From contig NC_135506.1 of assembly GCF_052857255.1 (NCBI RefSeq), positions 80,571,618-80,635,617 of the forward strand: a stretch of 64,000 bases of DNA, in the 5' to 3' direction. This DNA comes from Amblyomma americanum (taxonomy: Eukaryota > Arthropoda > Arachnida > Ixodida > Ixodidae). Below are positions 20,302-30,051 of this stretch, piece by piece. The position numbers were made by a program, and so were the translations under genes. Each line of letters starts with the position of its first letter. Position 1 is the stretch's first letter. The notes under the pieces are model-generated. The model did no database searches and was not told where the DNA came from. It was given only the letters and a program-made list of their open reading frames with translations.

Positions 20302-20597
20302 CGCCGCGGTGGCTCACTGGTTAGGGCGCTCGGCTACTGATCCGGAGTTCCCGGGTTCGAACCCGACCGCGGCGGCAGCGTTTTTATGGAGGAAAAACGC
20401 TGAGGTGCCCGTGTGCTGTGCGATGTCAGTGCACGTTAAAGATCCCCAGGTGGTCGAAATTATTCCGGAGCCCTCCACTACGGACCTATTTGTTCCTTTC
20501 TTCTTTCACTCCCTCCTTTATTCCTTCCCTTACGGCGTGGTTCAGGTGTCCAAAGATATGAGACAGATATTGCGCCATTTCTTTTCCCCAAAAACCA

Positions 20598-20630
<33 letters not shown>
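20302..20630 (+). mobile_element. SINE, full length with (ATT)n tail
   Basis: Head GCCGCGGTGGCTCACTGG, box B GGTTCGAACCC, body GTGTGCTGTGCGATGTCAGT and GATCCCCAGGTGGTCGAAAT, and tail CCAATTATTATTATT. One of the least diverged copies in the window and a good family reference. Confidence 0.9.
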
Positions 20631-20635
20631 CTGAG

Positions 20636-20874
20636 CAGCACGCAGTGGTTGACTGGTGATGGCGCTCGGCTGCTGTCCCGAAAGACTCGGTTTCGATCCT
20701 GGCCATGGCGGTCGAATCCTGATGGAGGAGCAATTGTAAAGCCGCGTGTACTGTGCGATATCAGTGCACGTTAATGTACTCCAGGTGGCCGAAACTTGCG
20801 GAGCCCTTCACTACGGCGTCCCTCATAGCCTGAGTTGCTTTGAGACGTTAAAAAATCAACAAACCATAAACCAA
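20636..20874 (+). mobile_element. SINE, divergent subfamily
   Basis: Directly follows the previous SINE's (ATT)n. The head is altered (CAGTGGTTGACTGGTGATGG, box B GGTTTCGATCCTGG), the body is shared (GTGCGATATCAGTGCACGTT), but the 3' end is different: GAGACGTTAAAAAATCAACAAACC without the pyrimidine tract. This looks like a second SINE subfamily. Confidence 0.75.
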
Positions 20875-20875
20875 C

Positions 20876-21361
20876 ATGAGAAGAAAATTTGCTGTCAATC
20901 CAATCTGCATACTTGAACAGGACCACTTGCGGAGCGAATTGCACGAAAGTGAAAGAATTACAAGGCACTGCGACAAATTACATACACCAGTATATGCCGG
21001 TTCCATTCTTAGAAGACAAATAAATTCTGGAAAACTTGAAGCTTCAAGGCCTTCCATTTGCGTCACTTTGATAGCACTAATTGGTGGGCGACTCGCACAT
21101 GTTGATTGTGACCAGCTCATGAGGCAGGCAGAAAACTCTCTGCGCTTTAGTAGCCTTACTAAGGATACAGATCCCTGCTGCCCGATCAACGCCTGCGGGC
21201 AGAGCATGCCGACCTCTTTTGAGGCTATGCTGCAGCTAATTCTCTACACTATGGTTGGAAACCACGCAATACAGGCAACAAAATTAGTATGTGTGTGTCA
21301 GAAGCTTAAGGTTATTCGACAGTTTTGCAGCCAGCAACAGATATCGTTGCACAGTTTGTAG
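20876..21361 (+). CDS. Unassigned 161-residue ORF
   Basis: An uninterrupted ORF between a SINE and a LINE-B 3' scrap; no stop for 161 codons. I recognise no domain. It is rich in Cys (9), Leu and Arg, with no signal peptide or membrane segment and no repeats. It has no second copy in this window to test for constraint. It may be an exon of a host gene, an unknown repeat-derived fragment, or chance. The opposite strand is also open for 119 codons, which argues for chance. Confidence 0.2.
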   Translation: MRRKFAVNPICILEQDHLRSELHESERITRHCDKLHTPVYAGSILRRQINSGKLEASRPSICVTLIALIGGRLAHVDCDQLMRQAENSLRFSSLTKDTDPCCPINACGQSMPTSFEAMLQLILYTMVGNHAIQATKLVCVCQKLKVIRQFCSQQQISLHSL

Positions 21362-21370
21362 TAGTAGTGC

Positions 21371-21600
21371 TTTTTCAATGAATAATAAAAAGGAAGGAAA
21401 AGATTTTTGCTAGTCCCCGCATCTGCCATCAATACCAAAGCACTTGATCTCGGGCAGCGAAAATTATGGGTAGCAGGCAGAATGGAGAAATCGAATTAAG
21501 GCGGTGAAACGACAGGGAGAGAGGATAGGGGAGAAGTAATATACTCAAACTTTTTACACAATAGGCAATGTTTCCAGGTAAAATGGGTTCTTTGAATTAG
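21371..21600 (-). mobile_element. LINE-B 3' UTR fragment
   Basis: Matches the LINE-B 3' UTR (minus orientation) from the AATAATAAAAAGGAAGG end up to TTTACACAATAGGCAATG; the last 30 bp before the segmental-duplication edge at 21620 are not recognisable. Confidence 0.8.
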
Positions 21601-22011
21601 ATGAGCGCTTTCTTCGGAACAGTTTCGTGAGCATTGAGCTGCATTGGAACACAGCTGAGGCAGTTATCTAGCTGTCTGGTTAACTAATACCAAATAAGTA
21701 ACTTTTAGGTAATAGTTTTCGGCTCCTTGTTGTGCTCAGAGGTTTGAAGCCTACCGTAAGCAAAATTCACATCAGTTTTTACATTTCACGAAAAAGCCCT
21801 TCTCGTCGCCGCTGCAACGACAACCATGCTGAAAGAAAGAGTGCTACCTGCGCCTGTTGTAAAAAGCGCCACCGGCCTCGAGAACAAAAATATGGGTAGC
21901 TTAGGGGCGTATGTACAGGCGTAACTATCAGACCTTGAAGAGAAGAAGGGTGTTTAGAAAGAAAGAGCCACTGAGAAAAAACTTGGGTTTCAGGAGCAGG
22001 AGGGGAAAGCT

Positions 22012-22239
22012 TTATTGTTTTCTGCAGTTCTGGGCCGTCTTTAGAGATGTTCTCATTTTCGTTGCATCCCGTGTAAATCCCTCATCCCAGCTCATAGTCA
22101 GCACGACGAAAGCCGAGCGAGCATCTGCACGTAACAAGCGATGCACAACTCTCAATGAAAAGTATTCCGTGGTCCAGACTGGCTGTAACACCAAGATTAA
22201 AATAACAAACGTAATCAACCTGAGAATGCGAGTGCGCAT
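22012..22239 (-). CDS. Possible small secreted peptide (75 residues)
   Basis: Starts MRTRILRL and has a hydrophobic run LITFVILILVLQPVW that looks like a signal peptide, followed by a basic 50-residue tail with one Cys. The TAA stop lies inside AATAAA (CAA TAA AGC on the minus strand), so a poly(A) signal overlaps the end. Copy 2 (54292-54519) differs at one residue. I recognise no family. A chance ORF remains more likely than a gene. Confidence 0.2.
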   Translation of the reverse strand: MRTRILRLITFVILILVLQPVWTTEYFSLRVVHRLLRADARSAFVVLTMSWDEGFTRDATKMRTSLKTAQNCRKQ

Positions 22240-23289
22240 TTCAGGGGGCGCGAAGTAAATCGATCTTGTACGGCGCTAACTAACGCAAATTTCAATTTCG
22301 GCTGTCATGAACGGCATAAGCGATATTTCTCGCCGCGCATCTACCTTGCAGCAAGAAAAAGCCAGCACACAGCAAGCAAGGAGCGGCCTATCATCACAGG
22401 TTTCACACCGATTGCCTTTTGCGCGCATTAGAAGCAACATAATGCGGACGGTTTGCGGGCGGCGCGGCGGTGGAGGCAATTCTACCACCGGACGGCGCCG
22501 TGGGACGGCACTCGGCGTTGTACATGCACTGCATTGCAAATAACTAAGATATTTTCAAATGAAGCTTTATTCCGCTGACCACCACGTTACTTCGTTCGTA
22601 GAACGCAGGGGCCGTTGGTTTCCGTAACCGAGAACTGTGGCAAGCTGTGTGACAACGGCGGACCGTGGTTAGACTGCCAGTATAAAACAGATATAAAACA
22701 GTGCTGTAAATGGCTGTAGCGCGGCGTGGATGCGAACTAACTGTAAAAGGGAAAAAGTTTACAAGCGGTCAGAAAATGAAATGACCAAAAGAGAAATATT
22801 AACGGAATTACGTAATCTGTGTAGGCAGATTAAAGGTATGCTGCATACCGCAAGTTTCTCTCACAGAACAACCAAACTGGAGGAAACAAGCGGCACCGGG
22901 AGAACATTGCGCTGATCCTTCCTTCACCAAAGCATGGGATGGAACTTAGCAAGCGAACAAAGCCGGACGACCGGTCGACTTCCACGGATGGCGTCACTTC
23001 CGCCAGTTCTTCCTTTTTGGCGAGCACCCCCCCCCGTTCCCCCATCCGCCCAGGTCTTCTGGAAGCCACGTGGCATTTCACCAGCCATTTTGGCGCATTG
23101 CACAGACTGAATAGAGAACAAAATTTAATTGCATGATTTATAAGGTCCTTCCTTCCCAATCAGCTTCCCTGAAGAGAACTAGAGAAGAGGACAGAAAAAA
23201 TAGAGGGAAAGTGAATACCTCCAACGCATGGTGCAAGCCTTTCAAAACGTTTGTAAAAGTTGACAAATGATTCATAGAAAATTACTTTT

Positions 23290-23582
23290 TGTGAAAGGAA
23301 ATGGCGCAGTATCTGTCTCACGTTTCGGCTGTCACCTGGACCACGCCTTATGGGAAGGGATAAGTAGGGACTAAGAGAAGAAATGAAGAAAGAGGTGTCG
23401 TAGTGGAGGACCCCAGAATAATTTCGACCGCATAGGGATATTTATCGTGCACAGATATCGCACAGCAAAAGCGCGCCTTTAAGTTTCGCCTCCATCAAAA
23501 CGCGGCCGCCACGGTCGGATTCCAACCGGGGTACTCCGGTACAGTACCCGAGTGCCCTCACCATTCAGCCGCCGCGGCTGGT
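23290..23582 (-). mobile_element. SINE, minus strand
   Basis: Reverse-strand SINE: tail GAAAGGAAATGGCGCAGTAT at the left, body CCAGAATAATTTCGACCGC and head ending CAGCCGCCGCGGC at the right. Box B is damaged (GGATTCCAACC). Same insertion in copy 2 at 55582-55866. Confidence 0.8.
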
Positions 23583-23768
23583 GCTGCTGAGTATCGGTCG
23601 GCTATTAATGCGAGAATTTTTCTTGTCCTTAGGAAGCAAAAGGATTAACGCATGCCACTGAGCAAGCGAGAAACGCGCACATGCTGACGTTCTGCGGCCG
23701 CCCTCAGTGCACTCTTGCAGGCGCTGCATTGATTAGACAAGTTGTCGGACTAGTTGGTGGTGATCCAT

Positions 23769-23876
23769 TCTTTTGTTGACAGCGCTTAAAAAACACGCAC
23801 AGTGGACACAGAAGACGACTGTGACGTCGTCTTCTATGTCTTCTGCCCGTGTTGTTTAAGCGCTGTCAACAAAAGA
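23769..23876. repeat. 108-bp imperfect palindrome
   Basis: TCTTTTGTTGACAGCGCTTA at the left end pairs with its inverse at the right end, and the pairing continues inward through the AACACG/CGTGTT step and GAAGACGAC/GTCGTCTTC around a TGTGA-like centre. Copy 2 has it at 56058-56165. It is probably a fold-back of a terminal repeat; I cannot name the parent element. Confidence 0.7.
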
Positions 23877-24182
23877 AAGGCGATTCGTGCTCCCAGTACC
23901 AGATGGCCATACCGTCTATGGTCATATTGAGCGCAACGGAGTGCATACTTCGCCGCACACTGTTCTTGCTCATTCATGTTCAATGCGGCACTATACAACA
24001 AGCTATGCGTTTTGCTTCTGAAAGAGTACACAACCAAAGCGCGCGAAGAAAGCGTGCGCTTACGGTGGCTGATTACGCAGCATAAGACGCCTGCGCCTGT
24101 GAGAGCCTTTTATGATTAGTTGCTGATTGCTGTATCTCAGTGCCTACGAGGGTATGCTTTCCACTATGCCGACAAAAACCTA

Positions 24183-24580
24183 CCGCCGCGGTGGCTCAGT
24201 GGTTAAGGCGCTCGTCTACTGAGCCGGAGTGCCCGGGTTCGAACCAGACCGCAGCTGCCGCGTTTCGTAAGGAGGCTGAGGCGAACGCGACGGCGCCCTT
24301 CGCCCGGGTTCGAACCAGACCGCAGCGGCCGCGTTTCGTATGGAGGCTGAGGCGAACGCGACGGCGCCCTTGGGCTGTGCGATGTTAGTGCACGCTAAAG
24401 AGCCCCAGGTGGTCGAAAGCATCCCGGAGCCCTTCACTACGGCACCTTTTTCTCTCTATCTTTAACTCTCACCTTCCCCCTCCCCTTACGAAACGGTTCC
24501 GTTGTCCACTGGCATTTTTGAGACAATTACGGCACCATTTTCTTCCCTCAAAAACCAAATTTGTTTGAGGCAGATACTGC
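24183..24580 (+). mobile_element. SINE with tandem duplication of its box B segment
   Basis: Head GCCGCGGTGGCTCAGTGG, then a 71-bp segment starting GCCCGGGTTCGAACCAGACC occurs twice in tandem (24231-24301 and 24302-24372), so this SINE has two B boxes. Body and pyrimidine tract follow, ending CTCAAAAACCAAAT; a second SINE tail (GCAGATACTGCGCCATTTCC) is fused at 24567-24612. The equivalent SINE at 46670 in the old paralogue has a single B box. Confidence 0.8.
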
Positions 24581-24743
24581 GCCATTTCCTTTCCCCCAAG
24601 AAACCAATTATTATTTTTTCTTTCATTCTAAACGAAAAAGGGCCGCATTTTATGCGCTTGTTTCTACAATTATTTCGCTTCCTTTCCATCGGTTGGTCCT
24701 CCATCCATGCGGCAGTGAGCGAACTGAGCTGCGGAGGACGATT

Positions 24744-24960
24744 GAGATGATGAGGTTGATAATACCAAGTTTATATCAACCAGATAAGGAGGCCGCCTAC
24801 TCCCCGTCCCCGGCACACAGGCCTGGGTGACGGGGGCTGGGACCTCCGCGGTTTGAAGCAGGCAAAGAGGCGTTGATTGCTCGCGGCTACTTCCGCCAGG
24901 CGGATGGCTTTTTGCTGTGATTCAGGTACCTTGCTCCTCAGGTTTCCCAAGCAGCACAAT
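24744..24960 (-). mobile_element. LINE-C 3' end fragment
   Basis: Minus-strand LINE-C tail and C-terminus: GATGATGAGG at the tail, then AGATAAGGAGGCCG and CCGCCAGGCGGATGGCTT, the same string as in LINE-C near 8190. The same fragment is at 57034-57250 and, with a fuller (GAT)n-type tail, at 47755-47970. Confidence 0.75.
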
Positions 24961-26492
24961 TGGCCCAACATTGGAACTGTATAGGCAAAGTTGGCCCTAC
25001 AAAGGAGAGTGATGGGACCATCCTCTTGCAATACTGGGCCGATGACCTGTGCTGCTTGGGTTCTCTGTACAGTTTATATTTTCTTTAGCAGCGGATTTAA
25101 GTCGCGGCGTCACATGTCGCGACAGAAAGTGGCAGGCGTGTGAAAATGTGACGCTGGCAACAATCTTTTCAAAATATGAATCTTGGCGAATCCATGTCAT
25201 CACCACCAGGGCCGCGCACTTACCTTTTTTCACAATTTAAGAGTTCCTTAAAGCTCAAGTCTACACTTATGGCGAGACAGTTACCGCACCTCGTCTTTCT
25301 CCATCACCTCCTCCTTACAGTATAGAAATAGGGAAAACGCTTCGCAAATAGAAATACGGTCCCACCAAATCAATACGTCGAAAACATATAAACTATGTGG
25401 TTGATTTCTATGCGAAATAAATGTAATGAACCAATGCCACAAATGTCTCTAGGGCTTAAACTTCTTAAAAGAGCGCTAAACAGTTTAAATCGGGCTGTAG
25501 AGAAATATTTGAAAAAAAGCTGGCCAGCTCATCTTGATTGCACATCCTCGCATATGCAAAAGATGGAATCTCCGCCGGATTTGCACTGACAGGCGACAGG
25601 AAAATTGTAAAAAGTTAATTATGAAAACTGTAAAATTAAATCTTATTGGAAAACAAATAAGCTACGGAATCAAATATTATCAGACAATAGCAAGCAACCG
25701 AACCTCAACGACCGAAGAGGTTTGTACACATTCGAATAAAGGCAAACTCCGAGGGGTGACCAAGAATTCTATACCCAAACTGGAGCTTTACTTGGGTGTC
25801 AATTGGTACGTATCGCGAAGAATACAATAGCCAATTTTTCACACAAAAACAGATCTAACAATCAATCACAATAAATATGCATAAGCACTGTCAACACACA
25901 AAACGTTGAAAAACGTAGAACTGAACTCTGATCAGCGTGGTCGCAAATCAATGAAGAAATTATTACAAATTAGCCAGAGGCATAAAAAAATCTGAGCATA
26001 ATCTTCGAACAGACGATGATAAAATATTTACAAGATTGTGAACCGGGTATTTTCGACGGCAATAGAAAAAGTTTCGCGTAGTGTGCGCTATCAGAGGAAT
26101 TTGAACACCAGGCGGCCGAAATTATGTCTGTGACCTCCACTGCATCGTCTTCGCCCTCACCAGTTCCGTCTCTTCCAATAACATTTCTACCATCACGCAA
26201 TGCACACTCAGCAATCGACATGAAAAAGCAAAAGCAATCGACACTATCGACATAAAAAAGCAAAAAGGACGAACGCTAGTAAACCGGGAAGTAGCTGCTC
26301 ACGCACTGCAATATACAGAATGAATAACTAGGGGCAGTAGATATGAAAAAAAATCAACAATGGCGCAAACCTCAATAACAGCAATTACACCAAATCACAT
26401 AAAAACCGCACTTAAGATACATAAGTACAATCAAACTGAAAATATATTCTGGGTGCACGGACGCTTGAAACGAGGCATGTTGTAAGTAGGCT
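24961..26492. other. Non-coding stretch downstream of the SENP-like gene
   Basis: No gene recognised. It is AT-rich and alignable to 47970-49370 in the old paralogue and 57251-58784 in copy 2, so it belongs to the ancestral segment and presumably holds the 3' UTR of the protease gene. A 64-codon ORF (25395-25589) stays open in the diverged paralogue (48302-48502), but most substitutions change the residue, so I do not call it coding. Confidence 0.5.
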
Positions 26493-27224
26493 TCACCATG
26501 AGAGGAGCCGGCGGTGTAAAATCTCGTACACAATACGGCCGCGGAAGTACGGCATGTGCTTCTCCTTGAACAAAATCGGTGCATCCCGGGTGAGACACTC
26601 AGCGTACTGACACAGGAAGACGCCGGAGTCGAAGGTGTCCTTCTGGAGGGGCACATTGGATGGGTAAAAATACCAGCCGCTCCAGTCCAGGTCGCAGTCA
26701 CGCCAGTGGCTCACCTTTTCCAGGTAGTCCGCCAAATCATCGATGATGTTGGCATGCTCATCGCGCGGACCCAGGCTGTCATAGATGACCATCTCGGGCG
26801 TGCAGAAATCCACCACGGCGAGACACCAGTGGGACGGGTCCTCGGAGTGCACGGGCACCAGTAGAATGTCGTAAGCGAAGAGGTCTTCGCCTTGCGTCCA
26901 GCGTTTCACGCCGTCAGGTCCACAGCTATGCAGCTTGGTGAAGAAAAAAGTACTGAACGCGTACACAGCCGGACCGCCTTGCCTCTTGGAGCGTTGCGCA
27001 ATCATGGCCAGGTAAAAGTTCACAATATTGTCATTAAGTCCCTTGCCTTCTCCTAGCGTGGCTATGTCATGTCGAGTGATAGCCATAGAGAAGGCCTCGA
27101 CCAGAACCTGTTCCGGTGGGCCCGGCTTCAGCGCTTCAGACACTTCTTCCTGCATGGCAGAAGTGAGTCGGCTACTATAGCTGACGTCTCCCTCGAGGTC
27201 GGCTGCGACGGTCATCGCCGCCAT
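26493..27224 (-). CDS. SENP/Ulp1-like SUMO protease, copy 1, active-site Ser
   Basis: 243 residues, uninterrupted, resembling the C-terminal catalytic domain of sentrin-specific proteases (peptidase family C48), which mature SUMO and remove it from targets. Landmarks: LNDNIVNFYL (62-71), AFSTFFFTKL (89-98), HWCLAVVDF (His132, Trp133), YDSLG (Asp149), Gln194, then DTFDSGVFLCQ. In C48 enzymes the residue before GVF is the nucleophilic Cys; here it is Ser200 (codon at 26625-26627). The other young copy has Cys. His, Asp and Gln of the active site are kept, so the fold should be intact and SUMO binding possible while hydrolysis is probably lost or very weak. There is no long regulatory N-terminus as in SENP1/2, and the ORF has no intron. 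The start is the first ATG of a Kozak-like AACATGG context, 94 nt into the predicted last exon. Confidence 0.85.
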   Translation of the reverse strand: MAAMTVAADLEGDVSYSSRLTSAMQEEVSEALKPGPPEQVLVEAFSMAITRHDIATLGEGKGLNDNIVNFYLAMIAQRSKRQGGPAVYAFSTFFFTKLHSCGPDGVKRWTQGEDLFAYDILLVPVHSEDPSHWCLAVVDFCTPEMVIYDSLGPRDEHANIIDDLADYLEKVSHWRDCDLDWSGWYFYPSNVPLQKDTFDSGVFLCQYAECLTRDAPILFKEKHMPYFRGRIVYEILHRRLLSW

Positions 27225-28480
27225 GTTTTCACTTCAGGTTTGCACAGGGGCGCTCAGGAGACAGGATCACTCTTCAAACAATCTGTTCTTGTCGACAGGT
27301 TGAAGCATCCCTCTGCAACTGAGAGGAGGCACAGAGCAGTCAGCGAACGTCACGGGGCTAGCGGCTGACTTAAACCAAAACTGCTGCTCGCTTTGAACGG
27401 TCAGCGTTCGTCTTACCTCGGAGGAGAAGACGCGCTGTTGCTTTTCGAACACCTCGTTGATGGTCAAACAGAATAGATAACTCTTCAAACTATCTGTCCC
27501 GATCAACAGGTGGAAGCGTCCCTCTGCAACTGACAGGAGACACAGGGCAGTCATGGAACGTCACGCGGCTAGCGGCTGACCTAAACCAAAACTGCTGCTC
27601 GCTTTGAACGGTCAGCGTTCGTCTTACCTCGGAGGAGAAGACGCGCTGTTGCTTTTCGAACACCTCGTTGATGGTCAAACAGAATAGATAACTCTTCAAA
27701 CTATCTGTCCCGACCAACAGGTGGAAGCGTCCCTCTGCAACTGACAGGAGACACAGGGCAGTCATGGAACGTCACGCGGCTAGCGGCTTACTTAAACCAA
27801 AACTGCTGCTCGCTTTGAACGGTCAGCGTTCGTCTTACCTCGGAGGAGAAGACGCGCTGTGGCTTTTCGAACACCTCGTTGATGGTCAAACAAAGTGGAT
27901 AACTCTTCAAACTATCTGCCCCTATCGACAGGTTGAAGCGTGCTTCTGCAACTGACAGGAGACACAGAGCAGTCAGCGAACGTCACGGGGCTAGCGGCTG
28001 ACTTAAACCAAAACTGCTGCTCGCTTTGAACGGTCAGCGTTCGTCTTACCTCGTAGGTGCCGACGGGCTGTGGCTTTCGCAGCACCTCGTTAGTGCTCAA
28101 ACAGACTGGATAACTCTTTAAACTATCTGTCCCGATCGACAGGTTGAAGCGTGCTTCTGCAACTGACAGGAGACACAGAGCAGTCAGGGAACGTCACGAG
28201 GCTAGCGGCTGACTAAAACCAAAACTGCTGCCCGCTTTGAACAGTCAGCGTTCGTCTTACCTCGTAGGTGCCGACGGGCTGTGGCTTTCGCAACACCTCG
28301 TTAGTGCTCAGACTGGATCAATCTTCAAAGAATGCGTCCTGAACGGCAGTTTGAGGCGTCCCTTTGCAACTGTCAGGAGACCCAGAGCTGTCAGCGAGGG
28401 TAACGGCGCTAGCGGACGACAAACGCAAAACTGCTGCCCGCTCTGCACGGTCAGCGTTCGTAATACCTAGGAGGTGTTGA
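27225..28480 (-). repeat. Tandem leader exon-intron array upstream of SENP-like copy 1
   Basis: Six splice-acceptor-bearing units at 211-bp spacing (the outermost 207). Each unit reads as an exon of 113 nt followed by a 98-nt intron. Donors are CCGAG/GTAAGACG-like, ending exons at 27417, 27628, 27839, 28050 and 28261; acceptors are TCTCCTGTCAG/TTGC-like, starting exons at 27318, 27529, 27740, 27951, 28162 and 28369. The outermost exon ends near 28467 with a weaker donor (GTATTA). The internal exon units I read contain no ATG; ATGs in the array fall in introns, and only the last exon gains a 13-codon upstream ORF. This suggests a 5' leader made of repeated mini-exons. Splicing is inferred from signals, not shown. 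Confidence 0.7.
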
Positions 28481-28756
28481 CAGGCTCTGGCTTTCCGAAC
28501 ACCTCGCCGATGGTCCAACAGTGGCCGACTGTTACACACGTGAAAGGCGACCCCGAGAAGGCACAACCGTCCTGAGACGCGCAAGGCGAGTGAAGCAAGT
28601 TTTGCGCACTCCTCTCAGAACCCCTCAACAAACGCTTCTGATATCGCCAAAGACCACAGTGCTGGTGTTTTTATATTTCATGGCTCAGGATTTCTTCCGG
28701 CCTGTTTGGTCGACGTCACTTCCTCCTGGTTGTTAAAAAATAAATATCGCAATATC

Positions 28757-28990
28757 GTGGCGGCCGCGTTTTGATGGAGGGGAAACGCAAAGGCGCCCGT
28801 GCGGTCTGCTATGTAAATGCCGCTAAAGTCACCAGGTGTTAGAAATTATATATTCCGGAGCCCTCCCCTACGGCCCCTATTTCTGTCTCTCTTCTCTCAG
28901 CCTCTCCTTTATCCCTTCCCTTTCGCCGCGCTTAAAGTTTCAGCCGAGGTGTGAGATACTGCCCGCTTTCCTTTCCCCAACAGCCAATTT
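28757..28990 (+). mobile_element. SINE, 5'-truncated
   Basis: Lacks the tRNA-like boxes; starts GGCGGCCGCGTTTTGATGGA and runs through TTCCGGAGCCCTCC to TTTCCTTTCCCCAACAGCC. Copy 2 at 61475-61708. Confidence 0.75.
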
Positions 28991-29187
28991 ATTCCCGCCG
29001 CCACAGATCATACAGCCTCTCCAGATTGGAAATACTTCGCGGTGGCAGCACCGCTTCTATTAGACAGCCCCGCGTTGCCACAGTACCTGCGTTTGTAAGC
29101 CGCATGTAAGAAATTGTGTTTTAAAAATGAAATTATCATAAATTGGTGTTCAAAGTTTAAATTGAAAAAAAATGAAAAGTGATTGTT

Positions 29188-29385
29188 TTTGAGGAAAGAA
29201 AATGCCGCTGTAAGTGCCTCAAAATTCTCGGTGGATACCTGAAGCGCGCCGTTATAAGGTAAAGCATAAAAAAGACGGTGAAGCGAAGAGAGAGGTGCTG
29301 TAGTGGAGGTCTCTGACATAATTTCGACCACCAGAGGATCTTTAACTTGCACTGACATTTCCCGGCACACGGCCGCCTTTACGTT
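29188..29385 (-). mobile_element. SINE fragment, minus strand
   Basis: Body and tail on the minus strand (TTTGAGGAAAGAAAATGCCG, TAATTTCGACCACCAGAGGA); the head is missing. Copy 2 near 61907-62100. Confidence 0.7.
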
Positions 29386-29563
29386 GGCAATGTTGGTGGC
29401 AAAATATAAGTGCTTGAACCGGTTTCTTGTGTTCTACAATATTTAAAAAGAGTATATATAGGCATTATTTTTATTCTAATATCTTTAAGAAATATAAAAT
29501 ACTTAAAAAGCAAGACGTATATCTTTTGTAATGTAATATGAGAATAAGTGACAGTATAATGTG
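29386..29563. other. AT-rich spacer
   Basis: AT-rich sequence without gene or repeat that I recognise, shared with copy 2 (62101-62287). Confidence 0.4.
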
Positions 29564-29588
29564 TATAAATAATAATAATAATAATAAT

Positions 29589-29619
<31 letters not shown>

Positions 29620-29925
29620 TTAATAATATTCTTTGGGGAAAGGAAATGGCGCAGTATCTGTCTCATATATCGGCGGACCCCTGAACCACGTCGTAAGAGA
29701 AGTGTTAAAGGAGAGGGTGAAAGAAGAAAGGTAGATGCGCCGTAGTGGAGGGCTCGGTAATAATTTTGACCATCTGGGGTTCTTTAACGTGCACTGACAT
29801 CGCACAGCAAACGGGCGCCTTAACGCTTTGCCTAGATAAAAACGCAGCCACAGGGGTCGAGTTCGAACCCGGGAGCACCAATCAGTAGCCGCGCGCCCTA
29901 TCCACTGAGCCATCGGGGTGGGTAG
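29564..29925 (-). mobile_element. SINE, minus strand, with (AAT)n tail
   Basis: (AAT)n of about 65 bp at the left is the tail; then GGGGAAAGGAAATGGCGCAG, body, and a head with box B complement GGTTCGAACTC-like (GAGTTCGAACCC) and CCACTGAGCCATCGGGG. Copy 2 at 62288-62625 has a shorter, purer (AAT)n. Confidence 0.85.
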
Positions 29926-30051
29926 CTAATGTGTATTTATTACACTTTTTAATGTTTGAAATATGAGAACAAGTGACAAGATAAAGCGTATATATAACAC
30001 TTTTTAATGTTTGCCGACAACCAAAAGCGATTTCAAGCCTTTTTGTCGGAC

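Noticed and set aside
24216..24437. ORFs of the MEGSGIISTTWGSLTCTDIAQHTGAL type on SINE minus strands
   Set aside because: The same peptide appears wherever this SINE occurs; it is the antisense of the SINE body, not a gene family.
25970..26263. 97-residue ORF on the minus strand downstream of the protease
   Set aside because: Not kept in the diverged paralogue and with no recognisable domain; probably 3' flanking sequence.
27267..28100. Repeated ORFs of about 90 residues beginning MTALCLLSVAEG upstream of the protease
   Set aside because: They run across the predicted donor and acceptor sites, start inside predicted introns, and repeat with the 211-bp unit, which is not a multiple of three.
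27225..28480. CRISPR array
   Set aside because: The units are 211 bp with no short constant repeat and unique spacer; this is a eukaryotic tandem duplication.
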